This document shows positions 1 to 8,108 of a DNA stretch of 64,000 nucleotides, one piece after another. The notes beneath the pieces are model-generated. The model saw only the letters and a program-made list of their open reading frames with translations, was not told the origin of the DNA and did not search any database. Both the position numbers and the translations under genes were made by a program. This DNA is from an uncultured Clostridia bacterium (lineage in GTDB: Bacteria > Bacillota > Clostridia > Christensenellales > UBA1242): assembly GCA_934754375.1 (NCBI GenBank), contig CAKVHT010000001.1, forward strand, positions 372,001 to 436,000, in the 5' to 3' direction. Numbering within the stretch: the stretch's first letter is position 1; each line of letters opens with the position of its first letter.

Positions 1-504
1 CCTCTTGCTGGTGTAGTTATGGGCACACGTACAGGAGATATTGATGCCAGTGTTGTTACAGGTGTTATGAATGCAACAGGCAAAACCGCTGATGAAGTTA
101 TCACAATTTTCAACAAAAAAAGTGGTTTGCTTGGCCTTTCAGGCTATAGTGATATGCGTGATATTGAATCTCACATGGATGAGCCAAAAGTTAAACTTGC
201 TTTTGACACAATGTGCTATTCTATCAAAAAATATATTGGCGCTTATGCTGCAGCAATGAATGGTGTTGATGCAATCGTTTTCACAGCAGGCATTGGCGAA
301 CATGATGAACTTGTTCGTGAAGCAGTTTGCAAAGATATGGAGTATTTGGGTCTTGAACTTGACACAGAAAAGAACATCAAACTCAACAAACCGTTTGATC
401 AAATTGTTGAACTTTCACGTCCAACAAGCAAAGTTAAAGTTTATCGTGTTCCAACAGATGAAGAATATATGATTGCTTTGGAAACAGCAGAACTTGTTAA
501 ATAA
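1..504 (+). CDS. ackA: Acetate kinase, C-terminal part (5' end outside window)
   Basis: C-terminal part of acetate kinase, which interconverts acetyl phosphate plus ADP with acetate plus ATP in the cytoplasm. The frame is open from base 1. It shows the family motif MGTRTGDIDAS soon after the left edge and FTAGIGEHD about 75 residues before the stop, the ATP-binding part of the ASKHA fold. The last ~167 residues are present, so less than half of a usual ~400-residue enzyme. An 18-bp tandem repeat and a terminator follow. Ordinary codon use; identification is secure, but the start and promoter cannot be judged. Confidence 0.95.
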   Translation, partial: PLAGVVMGTRTGDIDASVVTGVMNATGKTADEVITIFNKKSGLLGLSGYSDMRDIESHMDEPKVKLAFDTMCYSIKKYIGAYAAAMNGVDAIVFTAGIGEHDELVREAVCKDMEYLGLELDTEKNIKLNKPFDQIVELSRPTSKVKVYRVPTDEEYMIALETAELVK

Positions 505-512
505 TTTTAAGT

Positions 513-548
513 TATAAGATTTGATACAAATATAAGATTTGATACAAA
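513..548. repeat. Perfect 18-bp tandem duplication after ackA
   Basis: TATAAGATTTGATACAAA occurs at 513-530 and again, without mismatch, at 531-548, directly after the ackA stop codon and before the terminator stem. It looks like a recent slippage duplication in the 3' untranslated region. Confidence 0.9.
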
Positions 549-597
549 ACCAGGGGCAGAGTGTTGCTTAAAATAAGATAAGTCTCTGGTTTTTTGT
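546..597 (+). terminator. Putative ackA terminator
   Basis: AAAACCAG (546-553) can pair with CTGGTTTT (586-593), followed by more Ts. The loop is long (about 32 nt) but contains an additional short AGA/TCT pairing. Likely intrinsic terminator for ackA. Confidence 0.6.
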
Positions 598-620
598 TGC
601 CAAAAGTAAATCTATTCAAA

Positions 621-646
621 ATAAAAAAAACGGCGGTGTGCCGTTT
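621..646 (-). terminator. Intrinsic terminator of the minus-strand gene
   Basis: AAACGGC (628-634) and GCCGTTT (640-646) form a 7-bp stem with a 5-nt loop. Read on the minus strand, the stem is followed by a run of eight Ts (complement of 621-630). It sits just past the stop of the minus-strand gene at 677 and supports that gene being transcribed. Confidence 0.8.
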
Positions 647-676
647 AATATAAAATGCAAAATAAGGGCAAAAAAA

Positions 677-1087
677 CTAAATATCGTTTGTTATTTTGCT
701 TTGTGTTAAATCTTTAAGCCTATCAATTAAAAATTCAGCATTATCAACAATTTTTTGGGCTTTAACTTCAATATCGTTGGTGGAGTTGTAAACAATGTTT
801 AAGCCATTTTTATGAACAATTTCAACAACCTTGTTTGTTATTTCATTTAATTTTTCAATCATGATTTCAATTTCATCATCAGCCAAGTCATCATAAAAAT
901 CACGATTAATTGCATCCAATTCGTTTGATAAGCGGTTTAATTTATAATTTGTCCTATATTTTGTGCTAATTTGCCTCATATCTATCAATTTATATTTTTT
1001 TAAAAAAGATGTCAAGGAATGAATAAGCAAAAAAACAAAAATTTCAGCAAAAATTTTAAATATCAAAAAATATTGTAAAAGCATCAA
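677..1087 (-). CDS. Hypothetical protein with N-terminal hydrophobic segment
   Basis: Not recognised. 136 residues if started at 1087: a hydrophobic stretch at about residues 5-30 that could be a membrane anchor, a basic KKYK, then a charged, mostly helical region rich in Asp, Glu, Asn and Ile. No ribosome binding site is visible at 1087 or at the alternative internal ATG at 979 (100 residues, soluble), so the start is uncertain. It is one of only two minus-strand genes here and is divergent from rpmF. A convincing minus-strand terminator follows its stop, the best evidence that it is real. Confidence 0.55.
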   Translation of the reverse strand: MMLLQYFLIFKIFAEIFVFLLIHSLTSFLKKYKLIDMRQISTKYRTNYKLNRLSNELDAINRDFYDDLADDEIEIMIEKLNEITNKVVEIVHKNGLNIVYNSTNDIEVKAQKIVDNAEFLIDRLKDLTQSKITNDI

Positions 1088-1105
1088 AATTTGTTAAAAT
1101 TACGA

Positions 1106-1134
1106 TTGACAAACATAAAAGCATTTGCTATAAT
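1106..1134 (+). promoter_or_regulatory. SigA-type promoter of rpmF
   Basis: TTGACA at 1106-1111, 17-bp spacer, TATAAT at 1129-1134, with TGC just before the -10 (extended -10). Consensus on both hexamers. Confidence 0.9.
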
Positions 1135-1152
1135 AAGACCATATTTTGTCGA

Positions 1153-1171
1153 GTGCAATTTTTTGTTGCAC
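1153..1171 (+). promoter_or_regulatory. Small hairpin in the rpmF leader
   Basis: GTGCAA (1153-1158) and TTGCAC (1166-1171) form a 6-bp dyad with a 7-nt T-rich loop in the 5' untranslated region, 10 nt upstream of the ribosome binding site GGAGG (1182-1186). Function unknown. Confidence 0.4.
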
Positions 1172-1193
1172 GAATATTTATGGAGGTATTAAA

Positions 1194-1385
1194 ATGGCTG
1201 TTCCAAAGGGAAAAGTTTCAAAAGCGCGCAGAGATAAGCGTCGTGCTAACTGGAAAGCAGCAGTTCCAACATTAGTTGAATGTCCACATTGCCATGAAAA
1301 GAAAGTGGCTCACCAAGTTTGCAAAAATTGTGGTTATTATGATGGCGAACAAGCAGTTTCAGTTGATAAAAAAGAAAGTAAATAG
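1194..1385 (+). CDS. rpmF: Ribosomal protein bL32
   Basis: Large-subunit ribosomal protein L32, 63 residues. It starts MAVPKGKVSKARRDKRR, typical of the family, followed by a four-cysteine zinc ribbon (CPHC ... CKNC at about residues 28-45). GGAGG lies 7 nt before the ATG at 1194; an in-frame upstream ATG at 1146 would add 16 unconserved residues and has no binding site. It has its own consensus promoter and terminator, so it is monocistronic here. The usual DUF177 (yceD) gene in front of rpmF is missing; a minus-strand hypothetical gene stands there instead. Confidence 0.97.
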   Translation: MAVPKGKVSKARRDKRRANWKAAVPTLVECPHCHEKKVAHQVCKNCGYYDGEQAVSVDKKESK

Positions 1386-1390
1386 TATTT

Positions 1391-1421
1391 TAAAAACTCC
1401 ACCAACATGGTGGTTTTTTTA
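1391..1421 (+). terminator. rpmF terminator
   Basis: CCACCA (1399-1404), loop ACA, TGGTGG (1408-1413), then seven Ts. Confidence 0.9.
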
Positions 1422-1592
1422 TTGTGATTAACATGTGCAAATATTAGCAAATGGGTTTATTTCAAAATCTTGAATGATTTATATAAATAAATCAAAACTT
1501 CGGCAGGGTTTGCAAATATTAACTATGCTTTGTTTGTGTTTATGGGGTTTTATCAACAACTCAACAAATTTGTTGGCAAAGCATAAATAAGT

Positions 1593-1621
1593 TTGTCAAA
1601 AACGTGCAAAAAGGTTAAAAT
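1593..1621 (+). promoter_or_regulatory. Promoter abutting the methyltransferase start codon
   Basis: TTGTCA at 1593-1598, 17-bp spacer, TAAAAT at 1616-1621. Transcription would begin about 7 nt downstream, at or next to the ATG at 1628, and no ribosome binding site is present. Confidence 0.6.
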
Positions 1622-1627
1622 ACAAAT

Positions 1628-2752
1628 ATGGATAAAATCATTGAATATTTAAAAGCAAATGAACAAGAGATACAAAAAATTGTGTTGAGCGACACAAAAA
1701 CTGAAACAAAAAAGATAATTGTTCACAAAACTATTATTAAAAACAAACTGATGTGGCAGATTGAAAAATATATTGGCACACAAGTTTTTCACAGCAATGT
1801 TGATTTTGAAAGTGTCTTAGCTCTACCATTTTGTGAATATAAGCAAATCACAGTTGAACAATCAACAAAAATTGGTATTTTTTCTGCTTCTAAAACCGAC
1901 TATAGATTAAAGGAAAAACAAATTAATAGACCAGTAAAAAATCAGCAAATCACACACAACAAACAGAAACAATATTTTATCAACGAGGGCGATGATGTGC
2001 CTGCATTGGTTGATTTGGGCATTTTTACAAAAGAACACAAGATTGTTGCATCAATGTATGATAAATTTAAACAAATCAACAAATTTATCGAAATTATTGA
2101 TAATGAACTCAAAAATTACAATTCAACTGAAATCACAATTCTTGACTTTGGTTGTGGCAAAAGTTATTTAACATTTTTAGTTTATTATTATTTTGCAAAA
2201 TTGCGCAATATTAAAGCAAAAATAATTGGTTATGATTTGAAGGCTGATGTTGTTGACCATTGCAATCAAATCGCAAAAAAATATGGTTATGATGGACTTG
2301 AATTTGTTGTTAGCGATGTTAAAAAAGATAAGTTGTACAATAACAAAATAGATATGGTTATCAGTTTGCATGCTTGCGACACTGCAACCGATTATGCACT
2401 TAATTTTGCAATCAACAATAATGTTAAATATATATTCAGTGTGCCATGTTGTCAGCATGAAATTAATTTAAGCATTTCTAAAGCAGGTGATTTTGATATA
2501 ATGCTTAAAGATGGGCTGATTAAAGAAAGGTTTTCTGCATTGCTAACAGATGCAATACGTACAGAGATTTTGCGTGCAGTGGGATATTCAGTTGATGTTA
2601 TAGAATTTGTTGACTTTGCCCATTCTCCAAAAAATATTATGCTTAGAGCAACAAAAAACAGCACAAAAAAATCATATCAATCACTGCTTGATTTGCAAAA
2701 TAAATACAAATTTAATCAAACACTATTAAGTTTGCAATGCGAACAAAAATAG
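1628..2752 (+). CDS. Class I SAM-dependent methyltransferase (Methyltransf_32-like)
   Basis: 374-residue protein with a Rossmann-type methyltransferase domain in its second half. The SAM-binding motif I is DFGCGKSYLTF at about residues 175-185, followed by HACDTATD at about 245 and PCCQHE at about 273, the pattern of the Methyltransf_32 (PF13679) family. The N-terminal ~150 residues are Lys/Asn-rich and unassigned. The substrate is unknown; relatives are proposed to modify RNA or protein. It has its own promoter, whose start point nearly coincides with the ATG, and lacks a Shine-Dalgarno sequence, so a leaderless message is likely. It lies between rpmF and plsX, which are normally adjacent. 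Confidence 0.85.
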   Translation: MDKIIEYLKANEQEIQKIVLSDTKTETKKIIVHKTIIKNKLMWQIEKYIGTQVFHSNVDFESVLALPFCEYKQITVEQSTKIGIFSASKTDYRLKEKQINRPVKNQQITHNKQKQYFINEGDDVPALVDLGIFTKEHKIVASMYDKFKQINKFIEIIDNELKNYNSTEITILDFGCGKSYLTFLVYYYFAKLRNIKAKIIGYDLKADVVDHCNQIAKKYGYDGLEFVVSDVKKDKLYNNKIDMVISLHACDTATDYALNFAINNNVKYIFSVPCCQHEINLSISKAGDFDIMLKDGLIKERFSALLTDAIRTEILRAVGYSVDVIEFVDFAHSPKNIMLRATKNSTKKSYQSLLDLQNKYKFNQTLLSLQCEQK

Positions 2753-2770
2753 GCAAGCAATCAAAAAGGT

Positions 2771-2799
2771 TTTACATTTACAAAGAAATTTTGTATAAT
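2771..2799 (+). promoter_or_regulatory. plsX promoter
   Basis: TTTACA at 2771-2776, 17-bp spacer, TATAAT at 2794-2799. Confidence 0.8.
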
Positions 2800-2874
2800 A
2801 AAGTTATTATTAATAATAAAAGTGCAAAATTTAATGGCAAAATTGCTTAAAATTGGGCATTTAAAAGGATTTTT

Positions 2875-3876
2875 ATGAAAATTGTTGTTGATGCTTTTGG
2901 TGGAGATTATGCTCCTTACGAAATTGTTGCAGGTGCGGTGAAAGCCTTGCAAGAAAATCATGATTTGCAAGTGGTTTTAGTTGGAGATAAAGACCGTATA
3001 ACAGAAATTTTGCAAGAATTGGTTTTTGTTAGCGACCGTCTTGAAATTGTGCATGCACCAGATGTCGTTACAAATGATGATGTTCCAACAGTTGCAATCC
3101 GCACAAAAAAAGCTTCTAGCATAGTTGTTGCTTATGACTATTTAAAAACAAATGAAGATGCTGTTGCTTTGGTTAGTGCTGGTAGCACTGGTGCAACATT
3201 AACAGGAGCGGTGTTAAAATTGGGTAGGGTAAAAAACGTTTCCCGTCCTGCATTGGCACCTTTGCTTCCAACAATCAATGATAGCAAAGTTATGTTGGTT
3301 GACTGTGGCGCAAATGCAGATTGTAAGCCTGAAAATTTGTTGGACTTTGCAATCATGGGCGACATTTACATGCGCTCAATGGGTGTCAAAAAACCTCGTA
3401 TTGGTTTGCTTAATATTGGCACTGAAGAAGAAAAGGGTGATGAAATCCACAAACAAGCACATCAACTTTTAAAATCAGCAAAAATTAATTTTGTCGGCAA
3501 TATTGAAGCACGTGATGTTTTGCGTGGCAATGTTGATGTTGTTGTGTGTGATGGTTTTTCAGGAAATGTTTGCTTGAAGGCAATGGAAGGCATAGCAGAA
3601 GTTTTATTTAGCGAAATCAAAGACATTGCAAAATCTTCATTCAAGGCAAAAATTGGGGCACTGTTCCTTAAAAAGAGCCTTAAAGGTTTAAAAACAAAAT
3701 ATGATTATACAAAATGTGGTGGAGCACCACTATTGGGTGTAAATAAAATTGTGCTTAAATGTCATGGCAACAGCAAAGCTCCAATTGTTGCAGACACCAT
3801 TCAGCAAGCCTATGAACTTGCAAAAAATAAATTAGTTGAAAAGGTATCAAAAGCAGTTGAAAAAAGCAAAGAATAG
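2875..3876 (+). CDS. plsX: Phosphate acyltransferase PlsX
   Basis: Makes acyl phosphate from acyl-ACP, the first committed step toward phosphatidic acid by the PlsX/PlsY route; peripheral membrane enzyme. 333 residues, the usual length. It starts MKIVVDAFGGDYAP, and SAGSTGATL near residue 103 is the other family hallmark. AAAAGGA lies 5 nt before the ATG. The last 41 nt overlap the proposed start of rnc, suggesting translational coupling. acpP, often found between plsX and rnc, is not here. Confidence 0.97.
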   Translation: MKIVVDAFGGDYAPYEIVAGAVKALQENHDLQVVLVGDKDRITEILQELVFVSDRLEIVHAPDVVTNDDVPTVAIRTKKASSIVVAYDYLKTNEDAVALVSAGSTGATLTGAVLKLGRVKNVSRPALAPLLPTINDSKVMLVDCGANADCKPENLLDFAIMGDIYMRSMGVKKPRIGLLNIGTEEEKGDEIHKQAHQLLKSAKINFVGNIEARDVLRGNVDVVVCDGFSGNVCLKAMEGIAEVLFSEIKDIAKSSFKAKIGALFLKKSLKGLKTKYDYTKCGGAPLLGVNKIVLKCHGNSKAPIVADTIQQAYELAKNKLVEKVSKAVEKSKE

Positions 3877-4540
3877 TTTTATAGAATTATTTGAAAAATG
3901 CAGTGAAGATTTAAAAACTTTAGCCTTCACTCATTCTTCGTATGCTCATGACCATGGCACTGAATGCAATGAAAGAATTGAGTTTTTGGGCGATAGTGTG
4001 CTTTCAACCATCGTAAGTGATTGCTTGTACAAGCACTATTATTATGTTGAAGGCAAGATGAGCAAAATTCGTGCAAGTTTTGTTTGTACAGATAGTTTGG
4101 CTGAATTAGCAAAACAATTGGGCATTGAAAGCCGTATTCTGTTTGGAAAAAGTTTCAAAACAAAAACAGTTTCAAATGCAGTTTTGGCAGACACAATTGA
4201 AAGCATGATAGGAGTTATGTATTTAACTTATGGCATGCCTTCAATTGCAAATGCAGTTTTGGAAGCTTTGCAAGTTAAAGAAAAATTAACAATGGGTTTA
4301 ACCAGCAAAGACTATAAAAGTGAGCTTCAAGTGTATTGCCAAGACCAGCAAAAAACCATTAAATACACAGCAGAAACTTATGAAACAAAGGGCGGACAAA
4401 CAAATTTCCGTGCCAGCGTATTTATAAACAATCAATTTATTGCTTATGGACAAGGCTCAACAAAGCGAGAAGCTGAGCAAAATTCGGCGCGTCTTGCACT
4501 TGAAAAGTTAAAAAAGCAACCAGAAGAAAAATTAAATTAA
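3836..4540 (+). CDS. rnc: Ribonuclease III
   Basis: Double-strand-specific endoribonuclease for rRNA precursor and mRNA processing. 234 residues. The catalytic domain has ERIEFLGDS (about 46-54) and LADTIES (about 117-123), which supply the metal-binding acidic residues; the C-terminal dsRNA-binding domain spans about 155-228, ending GSTKREAEQNSARLAL. No ATG is available before the conserved region. The likely start is TTG at 3836, or TTG at 3857 (227 residues); both lie inside the end of plsX. Usually followed by smc, which here is 15 kb downstream. Confidence 0.95.
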   Translation: MKRYQKQLKKAKNSFIELFEKCSEDLKTLAFTHSSYAHDHGTECNERIEFLGDSVLSTIVSDCLYKHYYYVEGKMSKIRASFVCTDSLAELAKQLGIESRILFGKSFKTKTVSNAVLADTIESMIGVMYLTYGMPSIANAVLEALQVKEKLTMGLTSKDYKSELQVYCQDQQKTIKYTAETYETKGGQTNFRASVFINNQFIAYGQGSTKREAEQNSARLALEKLKKQPEEKLN

Positions 4541-4542
4541 TA

Positions 4543-4571
4543 TTGTCATTTTTTTAAAAATGTGATATAAT
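4543..4571 (+). promoter_or_regulatory. Promoter of the PH-domain gene
   Basis: TTGTCA at 4543-4548, 17-bp spacer, TATAAT at 4566-4571, immediately after the rnc stop codon. Confidence 0.8.
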
Positions 4572-4634
4572 AGATGCGTACAAAATAAGATTGTATAAAC
4601 AACACAAAGTTTTAACAATGAAGGAGTTTTTAAG

Positions 4635-5174
4635 ATGGATAATTCATTTGAGCCAATCTTAGACAATAACGAAAAGATTATCAAAATGTATACCCCAGAT
4701 AAGAAACGTGCTTGGTTTGGTGTTTGGATTTGGGTGATATTAACATTGCTAGTTTTTGTTCCAACCACAATCTTGATGTTTTTGTCAAATGATAGTGAGG
4801 CAATTGCTGTTGCCATTTTCTGTGTAATCTATGCTGCCATAGCCATTATAGTGCCAATTATTTGCATTGGATTGTGGTGTAAAAAGACACTCTATGCGGT
4901 AACAAATAAACGTATAATTATCCGCACTGGTTGTATAGGTGTTGATTTTAAAAGTTTGGAATATAACATGTTGGGTGCAATCACTGTAAATGTCGGTTTG
5001 TGTGATAAAATGTTACGCAGAAACACCGGCTCGATTTCTTTTGGTAGCATGTCAAGCCCATTGACTAACCAAGGTGCTGCAAAATTTGCGTTCATGTATG
5101 TTGTCAATCCTTATGAAACAAACAAAGAAGTGAAAGCGATAATTGATGAATATCGTGCAGACAAAAATGTTTAA
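4635..5174 (+). CDS. Bacterial PH-domain (bPH_2/YdbS-like) membrane protein
   Basis: 179 residues. Two hydrophobic segments, about residues 29-50 and 58-82, are followed by TLYAVTNKRIIIRTG, the signature of the bacterial pleckstrin-homology domain PF03703, then a beta-rich soluble part. Proteins of this family are membrane-anchored and of unknown biochemical role. AAGGAG lies 8 nt before the ATG. It has its own promoter and appears monocistronic. Family assignment is good; function is not known. Confidence 0.8.
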   Translation: MDNSFEPILDNNEKIIKMYTPDKKRAWFGVWIWVILTLLVFVPTTILMFLSNDSEAIAVAIFCVIYAAIAIIVPIICIGLWCKKTLYAVTNKRIIIRTGCIGVDFKSLEYNMLGAITVNVGLCDKMLRRNTGSISFGSMSSPLTNQGAAKFAFMYVVNPYETNKEVKAIIDEYRADKNV

Positions 5175-5203
5175 TTAAAATGCTTTAAAGCAGACAAAAT
5201 CAT

Positions 5204-5232
5204 TTGCCAAAATTAAAAATTTGTGCTAAATA
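5204..5232 (+). promoter_or_regulatory. Putative rpoZ-priA promoter
   Basis: TTGCCA at 5204-5209, 17-bp spacer, TAAATA at 5227-5232 preceded by TGC (extended -10). Confidence 0.55.
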
Positions 5233-5255
5233 ATATTAGATTAAAGGAGAAAATT

Positions 5256-5453
5256 ATGTTATTTGAACCACCAATTGATTTATTAGTTGAAAAATTAGGT
5301 TGCAGGTACATGGTTGCTGTTGTTGTTGGCTCACGTGCCAAGGATTTGGAAAATAAGATTCCAGCACTCCTTAATGGTAGTGCAAACCTTGCCATTGATT
5401 ATGCTGCAAAGGAAGTTGCGAAAGGTGAAGTTATAGGGGTTAAGTCTAACTAA
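5256..5453 (+). CDS. rpoZ: RNA polymerase omega subunit
   Basis: Small accessory subunit that helps assemble RNA polymerase. 65 residues; MLFEPPIDLLVEKLGCRY and VVGSRAKDL match the omega N-terminal region (ID.L....SRY....V..RA..L). AAAGGAGA lies 5 nt before the ATG at 5256; an upstream in-frame start at 5223 has no binding site. Its stop codon overlaps the priA start in TAATG. rpoZ before priA is a common Bacillota arrangement, although gmk is absent here. Confidence 0.9.
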   Translation: MLFEPPIDLLVEKLGCRYMVAVVVGSRAKDLENKIPALLNGSANLAIDYAAKEVAKGEVIGVKSN

Positions 5454-7630
5454 TGATTGCACAGGTAGTTGTTGATATTCCCAATGACGCTGTTGACCGA
5501 GTTTTTGACTATATTGCACTTGAAGATACGCAAGTTGGTATGCGTGTCAAAGTTCCATTCGCTGGAAGATTAGTGTTGGGCTATGTTTTACAATTAAGTG
5601 AAAAATCGCAAGTTGCTCCAAGCAAACTTAAAACTATAACAAAAAATTTGGAGAAAACACCAAAATTGATGCCAGAGATAATGGACTTATGTCAGTTTAT
5701 GTCTCGGCACTTTTTTTTGCGTTTAAGTGATTGTATTCGCTTGGCATTGCCTTCATGCGTGAGGCTAGACACTCAACATGAGCAACTTGAGTTTAGTTTG
5801 TCACTTGTCTATGATATTGACACTGCAATAAGTGTTATTGGCAAAAGGGCAAAAAATCAGTTATCATTGGTTGCTTTCTTAAATGAAAATGGCTCAATGG
5901 ACTTTTTAAAAGCGGTTGAAATGTTTGGCAGACAAAGTGTAAATGCACTTGTTGAAAAAGGGATAATTGCAAAATCAGCATCAAGAAAAATGCGTGCTCC
6001 ATCTGTTGATATTGGTAATGAACAAAGGAATATCCTAACCCCAGCTCAGGCGGAAGCAGTAAAGACAATGGCTGGGCAAAATAAGACATTTTTGCTTAAA
6101 GGTGTTACAGGCAGTGGCAAAACTGAAGTCTATATGAATATTATTGAGCAGGCTTTAGCAAAGGGCAAAACGGCAATTATGCTTGTGCCAGAAATTTCAT
6201 TAACACCACAAATGATGCAACGTTTTACATCTCGTTTTCCAAATGATGTGGCTGTGCTTCACAGCAGATTGAGTGATGGCGAGCGATTTGATGAGTGGGA
6301 AAAGATTTTTGCAGGCAAAGCACATGTGATTTTAGGTGCACGTTCTGCAATATTTGCACCAGTTCAAAACTTGGGTGTTATTGTTATTGATGAGGAGCAT
6401 GATGCTTCTTATGTGAGTGAAAATAACCCTAGATATGATGCTCATACTGTGGCAGAATATAGGGCAAGGTCAAACCAATGCCCATTGATTTTGGGCAGTG
6501 CCACACCATCACTTGAAAGTTATCATAAAGCCATGAAAGGCGATTATCAACTTGTTGAATTAAAGCAACGTATCAATGGTAGTGTTATGCCTGATATTGA
6601 AATTGTTGATATGACAAATGAAGTCATGGACGGCAATATGACACCTTTTTCAAAAAGTTTGATAGCAAAACTTGACAAATGTATCAAAGAGAAGAAACAA
6701 GCAATTTTGTTTATCAATAGACGTGGATTTGCTTCGTTTGTCATGTGCCGAGAGTGTGGTTACCGTGCAAAATGTGATGATTGTGAAGTTAGTTTAGTTT
6801 ATCATAAAGAAGATAATCAACTTAAATGCCATTTTTGTGGCAAGAAATATCGCATGCTAACCAATTGTCCAAATTGCAACAGCAAAAATATTAGGTATGG
6901 GGCAACAGGAACGGAAAAAGTTTGTGAAGAACTTTCAAATATGTTTAAAGATGTGCCAATATTCCGCATGGATAATGATACAACAAAAGGTAAAGACGGT
7001 CACAAAAAAATATTAACAGAGTTTTCACACACTTCGCCAAGCATATTGGTTGGAACACAAATGATTGCAAAAGGTCATGATTATCCGCTTGTTTCTGTTG
7101 TTGGTATTTTAGATGCGGATATCAGTTTGTACAACAGCGATTATAAATCTAATGAAAGGACTTTCCAACTTGTAACTCAAGTTGCCGGCAGGGCGGGCAG
7201 AAAAAATGCTGACGGACATGTTGTTCTGCAAACTTATGCGCCAAAGCATTATGTTTATCGCTTTGCCAGAGCATACGATTATGAAGGTTTTTACAAAAAA
7301 GAAATCAATGTGCGTCAAACAACGATGTTTCCGCCATTCAGCACTATTTTGCGCATTCTTGTAAGTTCAGTGAGTGACGAAAGGGCAAAACAAGTTACAA
7401 AATCAATTTATGATGATTGTGTCAAGATAAAGCAACAATATGGCAAATCAGTTATGTTTTTGCAAGCAATGCCAGCACCTGTTAAAAAAATTCAAACAAA
7501 ATATCGTTATCAAATCTTGACCAGATTTGTTCCAAGTGATACAATAACAGCGGATTTCTACAAGGCCAGCGATAGAATAGAAAAAGACGTTAGCATTTTT
7601 GTGGAAACCAATCCAAATAATTTGAGGTAA
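5453..7630 (+). CDS. priA: Primosomal protein N' (replication restart helicase)
   Basis: Superfamily 2 DNA helicase that reloads the replisome at stalled forks. 725 residues, near the usual length. Walker A GVTGSGKT at 217-224, DEEHD near 313, and eight cysteines of the two zinc-binding loops between about 431 and 480 (CRECGYRAKCDDC, then CHFCGKKYRMLTNCPNC). The helicase C-terminal motif QVAGRAGR is also present. The start overlaps the rpoZ stop (TAATG). Followed after 2 nt by def; the priA-def-fmt order is standard. Confidence 0.97.
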   Translation: MIAQVVVDIPNDAVDRVFDYIALEDTQVGMRVKVPFAGRLVLGYVLQLSEKSQVAPSKLKTITKNLEKTPKLMPEIMDLCQFMSRHFFLRLSDCIRLALPSCVRLDTQHEQLEFSLSLVYDIDTAISVIGKRAKNQLSLVAFLNENGSMDFLKAVEMFGRQSVNALVEKGIIAKSASRKMRAPSVDIGNEQRNILTPAQAEAVKTMAGQNKTFLLKGVTGSGKTEVYMNIIEQALAKGKTAIMLVPEISLTPQMMQRFTSRFPNDVAVLHSRLSDGERFDEWEKIFAGKAHVILGARSAIFAPVQNLGVIVIDEEHDASYVSENNPRYDAHTVAEYRARSNQCPLILGSATPSLESYHKAMKGDYQLVELKQRINGSVMPDIEIVDMTNEVMDGNMTPFSKSLIAKLDKCIKEKKQAILFINRRGFASFVMCRECGYRAKCDDCEVSLVYHKEDNQLKCHFCGKKYRMLTNCPNCNSKNIRYGATGTEKVCEELSNMFKDVPIFRMDNDTTKGKDGHKKILTEFSHTSPSILVGTQMIAKGHDYPLVSVVGILDADISLYNSDYKSNERTFQLVTQVAGRAGRKNADGHVVLQTYAPKHYVYRFARAYDYEGFYKKEINVRQTTMFPPFSTILRILVSSVSDERAKQVTKSIYDDCVKIKQQYGKSVMFLQAMPAPVKKIQTKYRYQILTRFVPSDTITADFYKASDRIEKDVSIFVETNPNNLR

Positions 7631-7632
7631 AA

Positions 7633-8106
7633 ATGGCAGTAAGAGAAATAGTACCATATACAGATAATTTTATACGCAAAAAAAGTAAGATAGTTAAGGT
7701 TTTTGATGATAAACTTTGGCAATTGCTTGACGATATGCGTGAAACAGTAAAAGTGAACAATGGTTCAGGTTTAAGTGCAGTTCAAGTTGGTGTGCTTAAA
7801 CGTGTTTTTATTGTTTGTATTAATGAAATTTATATGGAATTTGTAAATCCAGAGATTATATCAACTTCTGGCACACAAATACATAAAGAAGGGTGCTTAA
7901 GTGTTAAACTTCCTTTTGAGTATGTTGAGCGTCCACAAACAGTAACCGTTGGGGCTTATGACCGCTATGGCAATCATTTTGTTTTCACATGTGAGGGGTG
8001 GACAGCAGTTTGTGTTTGCCATGAAAATGATCATTTAGAAGGTGTTTTGTATATTGATAAAATTTGCACACCACCTAAAGATTTTATTGATGAGGATGAA
8101 CAATAA
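7633..8106 (+). CDS. def: Peptide deformylase
   Basis: Removes the formyl group from the N-terminal methionine of new proteins. 157 residues with all three family motifs: GSGLSAVQ (44-51), EGCLS (86-90, metal-ligand Cys) and HENDH (130-134, metal-ligand His residues and catalytic Glu). The usual QHExDH has Cys in place of Gln here (CHENDH). The binding site GAGG lies in the priA stop region. Co-transcribed with priA and fmt, which supplies its substrate pathway. Confidence 0.95.
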   Translation: MAVREIVPYTDNFIRKKSKIVKVFDDKLWQLLDDMRETVKVNNGSGLSAVQVGVLKRVFIVCINEIYMEFVNPEIISTSGTQIHKEGCLSVKLPFEYVERPQTVTVGAYDRYGNHFVFTCEGWTAVCVCHENDHLEGVLYIDKICTPPKDFIDEDEQ

Positions 8107-8108
8107 TA

